This document shows positions 1 through 6,152 of a DNA stretch of 9,586 nucleotides, one piece after another. The position numbers and the translations under genes were made by a program. The stretch is from RYN-433 sp036558265 (GTDB lineage Bacteria > Planctomycetota > Phycisphaerae > Tepidisphaerales > Tepidisphaeraceae). Where the stretch lies: contig DATBFY010000414.1 in assembly GCA_036558265.1 (NCBI GenBank), forward strand, positions 1 through 9,586. The letters run 5' to 3'. Below the pieces are notes generated by a model. It was not told where the DNA came from and searched no databases. It was given only the letters and a program-made list of their open reading frames with translations. Positions within the stretch are counted from its first letter, which is position 1; every line of letters starts with the position of its first letter.

Positions 1-1
1 G

Positions 2-706
2 GAAGAGCATCGGGGGCGCCGAGAGCACCTCGATCGAGATCCGCCGCATCAGGCCCAATGATGGCAGCATCAGGGCCCCGAGGAGGCCGGCCAGGGCATC
101 GATCGTCTGGGCAAGCACGAGGTAGAGCAGACCGACCGACAACGAAACCAGGACCAGCGGGACGATCCAGGGGTCTAGACCCATCCACAGCGCCGGCACG
201 ACGAAGAGCGCCGTGCCCGGCCCGTACTTGGCGGCGTAGACGGGATCGGTGATCAGGTGGAAGGCCGAGAAGAAGTCGCCCAACTCGTGCCGCGGCATCC
301 AGAGGTGCCCGCGGGCGAGCATGCGGCTCTGGATCAGGTAGGCGTGTTCGTCGTGAAGGACGGGACCGAAGCCGCGATCCTGCGCGGTGGCGGTCTTGAG
401 GAAGTAGATGGCGGCGGCCAGCGTCAACGCCCCGGCGACGATCCGGCGCGTCCGCGGCGAGGGGCAGCGCAGGCGGTCCATCCATCGTTCGGTCATCCGC
501 CGCGCGGGGGCAATCGCCAGGATTGCGGCGCCCAGCGCGACGACCGCGATGGCCAGCGCAACCAACGCGCCGGCTCCACCGAAGCGGGCGTGAGCCAGCG
601 TCGCCCAGCAGGCGATGCCGACGGCGAGCAGTCCGAGTGTTGCGAAAAGCGCGTTTCGCCCGGGTTTGGCAGGTTGATCGAATTGGGAGGGTGCGGTGCG
701 CGCCAT
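2..706 (-). CDS. GT39-like membrane glycosyltransferase (3' end outside window)
   Basis: The reading frame starts at ATG 706 and stays open to the window edge, giving 235 visible N-terminal residues; the C-terminus is missing. After a short polar N-terminus there are hydrophobic segments at about 18-38, 44-66 and 88-103. Then comes an extracytoplasmic-type loop beginning with HDEH at 118-121 (HDEHAYLIQSRML), followed by more membrane segments from about 163. An acidic DE pair in the first large loop followed by Y and an R/ML helix is the hallmark of GT-C glycosyltransferases of the PMT/ArnT/GT39 type, which use lipid-linked sugar donors to modify proteins or lipids outside the cell. Donor and acceptor cannot be told. 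It lies 37 bases downstream of a membrane protein gene and is probably cotranscribed. No Shine-Dalgarno is visible before the ATG. Family call fairly sure, substrate unknown. Confidence 0.75.
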   Translation of the reverse strand, partial: MARTAPSQFDQPAKPGRNALFATLGLLAVGIACWATLAHARFGGAGALVALAIAVVALGAAILAIAPARRMTERWMDRLRCPSPRTRRIVAGALTLAAAIYFLKTATAQDRGFGPVLHDEHAYLIQSRMLARGHLWMPRHELGDFFSAFHLITDPVYAAKYGPGTALFVVPALWMGLDPWIVPLVLVSLSVGLLYLVLAQTIDALAGLLGALMLPSLGLMRRISIEVLSAPPMLF

Positions 707-714
707 GGACCCGG

Positions 715-748
715 CCCGCGCGCGGGTCGCGGGCGGCGCGCGATTATA
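715..748 (-). promoter_or_regulatory. Possible internal promoter (-10 TATAAT) and leader palindrome before the GT39-like gene
   Basis: On the minus strand a perfect TATAAT lies at 748-743, overlapping the TAA stop of the upstream membrane protein gene, 36 bases before the GT39-like ATG. No good -35 is seen at 16-18 bases. The leader between them contains a self-complementary 12-mer, CCCGCGCGCGGG, at 715-726. The TATAAT may be chance (it partly encodes the stop), so this is a weak call. Confidence 0.25.
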
Positions 749-1466
749 CGGAGTGCCGGTGCATTGACGACATCACGCGGGGCGCGGTTCGCCATTGCAG
801 GACCGCGCCAAAGGCCACGGCGCTGAGCAGCACGACGACCTGCGCGGAGGTCTGGCTGGGAATCAGCGCCAGCCACTCGCGCTTGGCGGAGTTGAGGGCG
901 AGGGTTCCCATGCCCACGAGCAGGGAGATCCCGGCGGTGCTGTAGAGCAGAACGATACCCAGTCGCGGCCAGATGACCGAGGCGGCGATGCCCCAGAGCA
1001 TGGCGGCGGCCCAGGCGAAGGGGAGAAGGCGGCGGGTGTCGGGGGTGAGGGCGCTCCAGAGGTCGGCCAGGTAGGCCTGGATCGTTCCGCTGGGACCCGT
1101 CGTCACAGGCCAGACGAAGCCGCGCGCCTCGCCGGTGGCGAAGAAGACGGCCAGGCTCGCCCAGCAGGCCAGGACCAGGCCCAAGCCGAGCCCCGCCCAA
1201 ACCTTATGAAGGGCGTAGCCGGAGATTCCCAGGGCGATGGCGCCCAGCGTCGCGGTGGCCCAGCCTTCCAGGCCCCAGTGGAACCAAACGGGCAGTTGCA
1301 GCCCGATCAGTGCGCCGGCGCTGACCGAGAGCAGGGTCATCAACGTCCGGTTGAACCGCGATCCGCCCAGCCAAAGCAGGCCGCCGAGAAAGGCGCCCGA
1401 TATGGCGATGACCAGGGCCAGGGGGTGAATGTCGGTGGGGAGCAGTGCGAGGAGTTGTTGGATCAT
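744..1466 (-). CDS. Multi-spanning inner-membrane protein of unknown function
   Basis: 240 residues, largely hydrophobic, with about seven likely membrane segments: roughly 15-35, 40-60, 70-88, 90-110, 148-165, 168-190 and 206-225. Short linkers contain GGSRFNRTL and a tryptophan-rich piece around 60-70. Glycine/alanine-rich helices after a GxxF/N-R-type turn loosely resemble TMEM198/DUF4203-type proteins, but I do not claim membership. The start ATG at 1466 is supported by a GAGGA Shine-Dalgarno 8 bases upstream (CGAGGACCCCGACG-ATG). The terminator at 1535-1577 separates it from the gene upstream, so it should have its own promoter within about 1467-1535; I could not identify one convincingly. 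Downstream, the GT39-like gene starts 37 bases after its stop, suggesting a two-gene membrane unit. Confidence 0.75.
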   Translation of the reverse strand: MIQQLLALLPTDIHPLALVIAISGAFLGGLLWLGGSRFNRTLMTLLSVSAGALIGLQLPVWFHWGLEGWATATLGAIALGISGYALHKVWAGLGLGLVLACWASLAVFFATGEARGFVWPVTTGPSGTIQAYLADLWSALTPDTRRLLPFAWAAAMLWGIAASVIWPRLGIVLLYSTAGISLLVGMGTLALNSAKREWLALIPSQTSAQVVVLLSAVAFGAVLQWRTAPRVMSSMHRHSV

Positions 1467-1534
1467 CGTCGGGGTCCTCGCGACTGTTTATCGGTCGTCG
1501 GGCCGCCGAAGGATGAAGCGGACGGGAAAGGGAC

Positions 1535-1577
1535 ACAAAAAGAGGCCGACCCCCGCACTCGGGAGCGGGGGTCGGTC
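1535..1577 (-). terminator. Intrinsic terminator of the glycine-zipper gene
   Basis: A perfect 11-base-pair stem (1546-1556 with 1565-1575, CCGACCCCCGC / GCGGGGGTCGG) closes an 8-base loop. One G-U and one G-C pair extend it to 1544/1577. Read on the minus strand it is followed at once by TCTTTTTGTG (1543-1534). Strong GC stem plus U-run, 36 bases downstream of the stop at 1614, is a textbook Rho-independent terminator. It acts only on the minus strand, because the plus-strand side has no T-run. Confidence 0.9.
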
Positions 1578-1613
1578 CAGGAAGGAAAACTCGGATGACG
1601 GGACAGGGCGGGC

Positions 1614-2189
1614 TCAGGGGGTCGTCGGGCGGTTGCGGTCGTCCGCCGCGCGTTCCACGCGGTCGCTCACCCGATCCCAGGCGTCGCGGACGGCGAGCTT
1701 GGCCTTGTCCCAGCCCAGGCGGCTCTTGGCCTTGGTGCGCTCCCAGTCGTTGCGGAGGTCCGGCTCGGCCTGGTCGAAGGTGCGATCGCTGTAGCGGGCG
1801 CGGGAAGCCCAACCGTACTGGTAGGCGGGGGCGTAGTCGTCCTCGTAGGTGTAGGCTTTGTCGTAGTAGGGACGGGTCGTGTAGGTGTTGCTCCAGTACT
1901 GGCCTTCGACGGTGGGGTCGATGTTCTCGGCGACGGCCTTTCCGGCGGCGCCACCGCCAAATCCACCGGCAACGGCGCCTGCGACCCCGCCTACGACCGC
2001 ACCGACGGGCCCACCGACCGCGCCACCGATGGCCGCGCCCGCCCAGGTGCCCGCCGCACCGACGCCCGCAGCGCCCACGCCTGTGCCGACGGGGTGCGAT
2101 CCGGGCGCGCCGGTGATCGGGTCGGGGTTGGCATCACGGTCCTTGACGTTGTCCAGGTCACGTTCGTTGGGATTGGTCTTTTCGGTCAC
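1614..2189 (-). CDS. Glycine-zipper protein with tyrosine-rich acidic C-terminal half
   Basis: 191 residues from a GTG start at 2189, chosen because GGAG (2200-2197) lies 7 bases upstream and because the frame upstream has no family-like sequence. Residues 1-30 are polar (TEKTNPNERD...NPDPITGAPGSHPVGTG). Residues 35-85 are a long Gly/Ala zipper with GxxxG spacing (AGAAIGGAVGGPVGAVVGG). From about 97 a soluble part follows, with YYDKAYTYEDDYAPAYQYG (108-126) and a repeated W-D/E-x-x-K/R pattern (DWERTKAK, GWDKAKLAVRDAWDRV). This arrangement is known from many uncharacterised proteins, often described as stress-related or membrane-associated; glycine zippers pack in membranes. Function is not established. 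No signal peptide is seen. It is monocistronic, ended by the terminator at 1535-1577. Confidence 0.85.
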   Translation of the reverse strand: MTEKTNPNERDLDNVKDRDANPDPITGAPGSHPVGTGVGAAGVGAAGTWAGAAIGGAVGGPVGAVVGGVAGAVAGGFGGGAAGKAVAENIDPTVEGQYWSNTYTTRPYYDKAYTYEDDYAPAYQYGWASRARYSDRTFDQAEPDLRNDWERTKAKSRLGWDKAKLAVRDAWDRVSDRVERAADDRNRPTTP

Positions 2190-2244
2190 GATGGTTCTCC
2201 ACGATTGTTTTCTCGGGTGTTCCCCCGGGCCCCCACTGGGCACG

Positions 2245-2274
2245 GGCATTGCGCTTGGGGCAAAGGCAATGCCA
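2245..2274 (-). promoter_or_regulatory. Inverted repeat with sigma-54-like match upstream of the glycine-zipper gene
   Basis: GGCATTGC (2245-2252) and GCAATGCC (2266-2273) form a perfect 8-base inverted repeat around 13 bases. On the minus strand the right part reads TGGCATTGCCTTTGCC (2274-2259), which keeps the GG and GC pairs of a sigma-54 promoter exactly 10 bases apart and would start RNA near 2248, about 60 bases before the GTG. The match could simply follow from a dispersed palindromic repeat; no enhancer-binding site was looked for beyond this stretch. Confidence 0.3.
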
Positions 2275-2368
2275 GCCCAACCCAGATCGCTCGCGTCGCT
2301 TGAATTCGACTGTTGAGCCCGGGCCGCGCGGGTGCGGGCCGGACATTCGTTCCACGCTCCCGGCCGGT

Positions 2369-2397
2369 TTGACGCCCCTTGGCGGCAGCGATACAAG
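2369..2397 (+). promoter_or_regulatory. Sigma-70-type promoter of pheA, apparently leaderless
   Basis: TTGACG (2369-2374; 5 of 6 to consensus) and TACAAG (2392-2397; 4 of 6) are separated by exactly 17 bases. The ATG at 2404 begins 6 bases after the -10 box, so RNA would start at or within a base or two of the start codon. No Shine-Dalgarno precedes this ATG. Confidence 0.5.
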
Positions 2398-2403
2398 ACC
2401 GTC

Positions 2404-3516
2404 ATGTCAGCAGCAGACGTGCCGCCCTCCCCGCCCGACCCGTCGCCCGAGCTGAACAGGCTCCGCGCGCAGATCGATGCGCTGGACGAACAGTTGGTCA
2501 GATTACTGAACGAGCGGGCGCACGTGGTCGTGGACATCGGGAAGATCAAGCAGCAGACCAACGCGCCGATCTACGCGCCCGAACGCGAGAAGATGGTGCT
2601 GGACAAGGTGCGGCGTCTCAATCATGGCCCACTGCCCAACAGTTGCCTGGAAGCGGTCTGGCGCGAGCTGATGAGCGGAAGCTTTGCGCTGGAGCGGCCT
2701 CTTAAGATCGGATTCCTCGGCCCCCTGGGAACGTTCTCGCACCTGGCGAGCGTGCGGAAGTTCGGCAGCAGCGTGGAGCACGTGCCGCTGGCGGACATCC
2801 CGTCGGTCTTCGAGGAGGTCGTCCGAGGGCACATCGACTACGGCCTGGTGCCGGTGGAGAACAGCCTGCACGGGGGGGTGGTGGACACGCTGGACGCGTT
2901 CCTGCACTCATCGGCGAAGATCTGCGCCGAGGTCCGCATCACGGTCCACCACAACCTGCTGGCGCGCGAGCCGTGGGAGCGGATCCGCACGATCTACTCC
3001 AAGCCCGAGGTCTTCAGCCAGTGCCGGACCTGGTTGACCGGCATGGCCAAGGGGAAGGACGTCCAACCGGCAGCCTCGACGTCGCACGCGGCGGAGCTGG
3101 CGAGCACCCAGGCGGGCGTGGCGGCGATCGGGACGTCCCTGGCAGGCGAGCTTTACGGCCTGCGGACGCTCTTCGAGAACATCGAGGACAACCCGGACAA
3201 CGAGACGCGTTTCCTGGTGATCGGCCGCGAACCGGCGCGGCGGAGCGGCGAGGACAAGACCGCCATCATGTTCACCACCGCCCACAAGCCCGGCGCCCTG
3301 GCGGAAGTGCTCGACGTCTTCAAGGAAAACGGCATCAACCTGACCGACATCGAGAAGCGGCCAAGCAAAAAGGTCAACTGGGAATACTACTTCTTCATCG
3401 ACGCGCAGGGCCATGCCGACGACCCGGGAATGCTGCAGGCGATCGCCGAGGCAAGACAGCATTGTCTGCAATTGACGGTGCTGGGGAGCTATCCGAGGGC
3501 GCAGGAAGTCCTTTGA
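2404..3516 (+). CDS. pheA: Bifunctional chorismate mutase/prephenate dehydratase (P-protein) with ACT domain
   Basis: 370 residues, usual for P-proteins. It converts chorismate to prephenate and then to phenylpyruvate, the committed branch to phenylalanine, in the cytosol. The AroQ-type chorismate mutase domain spans about 17-98: R21 (LRAQIDALDEQ), R38 in LLNER, K47/K49 in GKIK and PERE at 59-62 match the charged active site. Prephenate dehydratase spans about 100-275, with IGFLGPLGTFSH at 102-113, VPVENS at 149-154 and the catalytic TRF at 268-270. The ACT domain is about 285-365. In its phenylalanine-binding site the usual GAL(V) is GALA (297-300) and the usual ESRP is EKRP (317-320). The start at 2404 is preferred over the in-frame ATG at 2332: it gives a normal length and lies just after the promoter. 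A weak hairpin follows the stop at 3528-3548. Confidence 0.95.
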   Translation: MSAADVPPSPPDPSPELNRLRAQIDALDEQLVRLLNERAHVVVDIGKIKQQTNAPIYAPEREKMVLDKVRRLNHGPLPNSCLEAVWRELMSGSFALERPLKIGFLGPLGTFSHLASVRKFGSSVEHVPLADIPSVFEEVVRGHIDYGLVPVENSLHGGVVDTLDAFLHSSAKICAEVRITVHHNLLAREPWERIRTIYSKPEVFSQCRTWLTGMAKGKDVQPAASTSHAAELASTQAGVAAIGTSLAGELYGLRTLFENIEDNPDNETRFLVIGREPARRSGEDKTAIMFTTAHKPGALAEVLDVFKENGINLTDIEKRPSKKVNWEYYFFIDAQGHADDPGMLQAIAEARQHCLQLTVLGSYPRAQEVL

Positions 3517-3527
3517 CCGGCCACCCA

Positions 3528-3548
3528 AACGCGCAACAATTGCGTGTT
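3528..3548 (+). terminator. Weak hairpin after pheA
   Basis: AACGCGCAA (3528-3536) pairs with TTGCGTGTT (3540-3548) through nine pairs including one G-U, with a CAA loop. It begins 11 bases after the pheA stop. It is followed by GAAGTGTTTACG rather than a clear T-run, and the likely -35 of the next promoter overlaps its right arm. It may be a poor terminator or an operator for the downstream gene. Confidence 0.35.
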
Positions 3549-3574
3549 GAAGTGTTTACGGCCCCCGATATATT
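3547..3574 (+). promoter_or_regulatory. Sigma-70-type promoter of the lipoprotein gene
   Basis: TTGAAG (3547-3552) and TATATT (3569-3574; 5 of 6 to consensus) with a 16-base spacer, about 75 bases before the ATG at 3649. This predicts a leader of about 65-70 bases, consistent with the clear Shine-Dalgarno of that gene. Confidence 0.5.
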
Positions 3575-3648
3575 CGGTTCATCAACTTGCGCGCGCACGA
3601 CAAGGATGTCGCGTCGCGCAGTCACGCTCCAGGGACGGAGATCGCGTC

Positions 3649-4896
3649 ATGAAACGGCACATCGTGCGAGCGGCGGCGGCAGGGATGGCCGCGGCGGCCG
3701 CAGTCGCGGGGATCACCGGTTGCGGGTCCAAACCTCAGCAGGCGACACAAAGCGCCTCGGCCGCCGGCGCGCAGGGACAGGCGCCGCTGGTGGAAACGCA
3801 TCCGGTCACAACCCGACCTGCGCCGCCGACCACCGCCGAGGCCAGCATCGGCACTCCCGAGGCGCTGGCGCTCAAGTTCCAGAATTGGGCCCGCGAGATG
3901 GAACCGCAGATGTCCAAGCGGTCACGGAAATCGGGCGAGCCATCGGCGGTGGATTTTCTGGAGCCGGATGACTTCCGCATCGGCCCGGCCATCGCGCCGG
4001 GGAGCAAGGACGACCTCAAGGTGCAGGTCGTGCCGATCTCCAACCCGGTCATCGAATCGACCGCCAGCCTGCCCAACCAGGGGGCGACGATCGCCACGGC
4101 GGCGGGACGGCCCGCCGGCGCAGACGGGGCCAACGTCGCGCGCGTGTTCGCTGATTCGCCGGGACATGCACGCGCCGCCGCTCCGCAGTCGCCGCGCGAC
4201 AACGCGCTGTCGGCCGGCGACCTCGAGCTCTCGCTGAGCAAGAACCTCAAGCAATACCCCAAGGACCTGTGGGCACAACTGGATTTCCAACTGTTGCAGT
4301 TTCTTAAGGACCGCCCGACGCCCCAGCTCGAGCTGATGTCCTCCCTGCCCAATGAGGACCGCGAGCTGATCGCGTCCGTCATGGACGCGCTGACCAACTT
4401 CCGCAACGCCCTGCGGGCCGACGGCAACATGCTGATGAGCCGAAAGGTCCGCCCGCTGCTGGACCTGGCCGACCGCGTGCGGGCGCAGGCGGACCTGGTC
4501 ATCCCCACGCTGGCGCTGTGTACCGAGGTGAAGGGCTTCGGCGTTTACGAGCCCATCGAGCCGGCGCGGTTCACGGCCATGAAGGAGCACCCGGTCGTCG
4601 TCTATTGCGAGGTGGAGAACTTCGCGTCCCAGCAGAACGCCAAGCGCATGTGGGAGACGCGGCTCTCGCAGGAGGTCGTGCTCTACACCGAGACGGGCCT
4701 GCCCGTCTGGCAGGACAAGACCGAGAGCATCCCGGACCTGGCGCGCAACCGCCGGCATGACTTCTTCGTCGTCAAGAAGACCAAGTTCCCCGGGAACATC
4801 TCGATCGGGCGATATCTGTTGAAGGTGACGATCGTGGACCAACAGGCCAGTCGCGTCGCCGAAGCCACGATCCCGGTGCAGTTTGTGGCGCAATAG
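3649..4896 (+). CDS. Lipoprotein of unknown function
   Basis: 415 residues. The start ATG at 3649 has GGAG (3637-3640) 8 bases upstream and begins a lipoprotein signal: MKRHIVR, an alanine-rich core and lipobox I-T-G-C with the lipidated cysteine at 25; upstream in-frame ATGs would bury this signal. Residues 26-65 are a low-complexity Ala/Gln/Pro/Thr linker typical of a tether. A helical region (about 65-85) and a second flexible part (about 100-190) follow. From about 195 there is a helical domain (LSLSKNLKQYPKDLWAQLDFQLLQFLKDRP...) and from about 285 a beta-rich domain (CTEVKGFGVYEPIEPARF, VVVYCEVENF, WETRLSQEVVLYTETGLPVW, GRYLLKVTIVDQ) that looks like an immunoglobulin-like sandwich. I recognise no named family. 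It is likely anchored to a membrane and faces the periplasm. It stands alone with its own promoter. Confidence 0.85.
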   Translation: MKRHIVRAAAAGMAAAAAVAGITGCGSKPQQATQSASAAGAQGQAPLVETHPVTTRPAPPTTAEASIGTPEALALKFQNWAREMEPQMSKRSRKSGEPSAVDFLEPDDFRIGPAIAPGSKDDLKVQVVPISNPVIESTASLPNQGATIATAAGRPAGADGANVARVFADSPGHARAAAPQSPRDNALSAGDLELSLSKNLKQYPKDLWAQLDFQLLQFLKDRPTPQLELMSSLPNEDRELIASVMDALTNFRNALRADGNMLMSRKVRPLLDLADRVRAQADLVIPTLALCTEVKGFGVYEPIEPARFTAMKEHPVVVYCEVENFASQQNAKRMWETRLSQEVVLYTETGLPVWQDKTESIPDLARNRRHDFFVVKKTKFPGNISIGRYLLKVTIVDQQASRVAEATIPVQFVAQ

Positions 4897-5102
4897 CGGA
4901 AGAGAAGCGAGAAGTCAGAAGCGAGAATCGAGAAGTTTGATATCCACCTGAGGCCGTCATCCTGAGGGAGTTTCAACGACCGAAGGATCCTGCTGCGACA
5001 AGCGACCACGTCCCCTCGGGGCCAGATCCTTCGTCGGTAAAGCCTCCTCATAATCAGGATGACATCGCTTCGGCGGCTCCTTCTCGCTTCTCGCTCCCCC
5101 CC
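4897..5102. repeat. Nested palindromic repeat element between convergent genes
   Basis: The whole gap between two convergent stops is organised as concentric inverted repeats. Outer arms: 4902-4914 (GAGAAGCGAGAAG) with 5080-5092, 13 of 13. Middle arms: GTCATCCTGA 4956-4965 with TCAGGATGAC 5054-5063, 10 of 10. Inner arms: CGAAGGATC 4981-4989 with GATCCTTCG 5025-5033, 9 of 9, with near-matching flanks. The left outer arm belongs to an array of five 7-base units, the right one to two units in the opposite orientation. There is no open frame of note. GTCATCCTGAG...GAAGGATC elements resemble dispersed intergenic repeats I recall from several phyla; copy number in this genome is unknown. It could serve as a bidirectional terminator or be a small non-autonomous mobile element. 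Confidence 0.8.
4902..4936 (+). repeat. Five tandem 7-base units, consensus GAGAAGY
   Basis: Units begin at 4902, 4909, 4916, 4923 and 4930; the first two are GAGAAGC and GAGAAGT, and the others differ by at most two bases. Two further units in inverse orientation (CTTCTCG) stand at 5080-5093. Confidence 0.85.
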
Positions 5103-6152
5103 TCACGTCTCCGGCTGCGCATACACTACTTCCTTCACCGGCTCTCCCCGCCCGGTCAGGTGGGCGACGATCTTCTCCACGTGTGCGTGGCCGTTCTCGA
5201 TGAAGATCTCGTAGCGGTGCTGGGTGCCGCCGACGACCGTGCCGCACAGGTAGACGCCAGGGACGTTGGTCTGCATGGTGTGCGGATCGTAGATGGGGAC
5301 CTCGCGGTCGCCCTGGAGATCGACGCCGGCCATGCGGCACAGCGACATGTCGGCGACGTAGCCGATCTGCGGGACGACGAAGTCGAAATCGATGTCCGTG
5401 GTTTGTTGCCCGTTGTCCGTTGTGGGGGCAAGCGTGACGGTACACGGCGCGATCCGCGTGACGCGCGTGCCCAGGTAGGGCGTGACCACGCCGGACTTCA
5501 TCAGGTACTTGATTTCGGGCAGCAGCCAGTACTTGATCGATTTTTCGGGCAGTTCTTCGCGGCGATAAGAGAGTGAGACCTTCGCGCCCGCGCGGTAGAA
5601 GCGCATGGCCGTCTCGACCGCCGAGTTCTTCCCGCCGACGACCAGCACGCGCTTCTGAAAATAGTCGTGCGGGTCGGTCCAGTGCGGCTGGACGTGCGGC
5701 AGGTCTTCGCCCGGGACATCGAGCCGCCGTGGCCGGGCGGTGCCGCCGATCGCCAGCACCACCGCCCTGGTGTTCCACGTTCGCTGGCGGTCGCCGTGGC
5801 GGGTCGTCAGAAGAAAGCGATGCTCGCCCAGGCGTTCGATCGCGACGACCGGCTCGTACGTGTTGATCGCCAGCTCGAACTGCTGCACGACCGCCCGCAG
5901 GTACGTCAGGTACTCCTCGCGCGTGGCCTTCATCTGGTCGGGCGTCTGCAGCGGCACGCCGGCGATCGCGATCCGCTCGGGCGAGGAGAAGAACCGCGTC
6001 TGCGGCGGGAACCAGGAGATCGTGTAACCGATCTGCCGGGCGTCGAAGTGGACGTAATCGATGCCGGCCTTCTTCAACGCGACGGCCAGCTCGATACCCA
6101 GGGGGCCGGCTCCGATGATCGCAACATCTGCATTCGCGGCGTCCTTGTTCAA
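5103..6152 (-). CDS. YpdA-like FAD/NAD(P)H-dependent oxidoreductase
   Basis: 349 residues with two Rossmann motifs: GAGPLG at 14-19 for FAD and VVGGKNSAVE at 171-180 for NAD(P)H. WFPP, FFSSPERI and the late GVYLCGTVVGG (299-309) match the YpdA family of putative bacillithiol-disulfide reductases, whose studied Staphylococcus aureus member recycles oxidised bacillithiol. In that protein a cysteine sits between P and G of the first motif; here the position is Leu18. The only cysteines are 237, 272 and 303, and there is no CxxC, so disulfide reduction by the same route is doubtful. Residues 244-253 (TTDNGQQTTD) are encoded by 7-base repeats and look like a loop insertion. The ATG at 6152 overlaps the SRAP stop as ATGA, implying translational coupling. 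Family call good; substrate unknown. Confidence 0.85.
   Translation of the reverse strand: MNKDAANADVAIIGAGPLGIELAVALKKAGIDYVHFDARQIGYTISWFPPQTRFFSSPERIAIAGVPLQTPDQMKATREEYLTYLRAVVQQFELAINTYEPVVAIERLGEHRFLLTTRHGDRQRTWNTRAVVLAIGGTARPRRLDVPGEDLPHVQPHWTDPHDYFQKRVLVVGGKNSAVETAMRFYRAGAKVSLSYRREELPEKSIKYWLLPEIKYLMKSGVVTPYLGTRVTRIAPCTVTLAPTTDNGQQTTDIDFDFVVPQIGYVADMSLCRMAGVDLQGDREVPIYDPHTMQTNVPGVYLCGTVVGGTQHRYEIFIENGHAHVEKIVAHLTGRGEPVKEVVYAQPET
5393..5427 (-). repeat. Tandem 7-base units inside the YpdA-like gene, consensus ACGGACA
   Basis: On the minus strand consecutive 7-base units run from 5427 to 5393. Two are identical (ACGGACA at 5420-5414 and 5399-5393), one differs by one base (ACGGGCA at 5413-5407), and two are diverged. 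They encode the polar stretch around TTDNGQQTTD (residues 244-253) between two beta strands of the reductase. Confidence 0.65.

Noticed and set aside
257..826. Plus-strand open frames in the first 1.6 kb
   Set aside because: They are Gly/Arg/Gln-rich shadows of the minus-strand membrane proteins, whose translations show clean hydrophobic segments.
2332..2403. In-frame ATG at 2332 as the pheA start
   Set aside because: The 24 extra residues are not family-like, and the likely -35 and -10 of pheA lie inside them.
2190..2561. N-terminal extension of the glycine-zipper frame up to 2561
   Set aside because: The extension overlaps pheA and its promoter; the GTG at 2189 has a proper Shine-Dalgarno.
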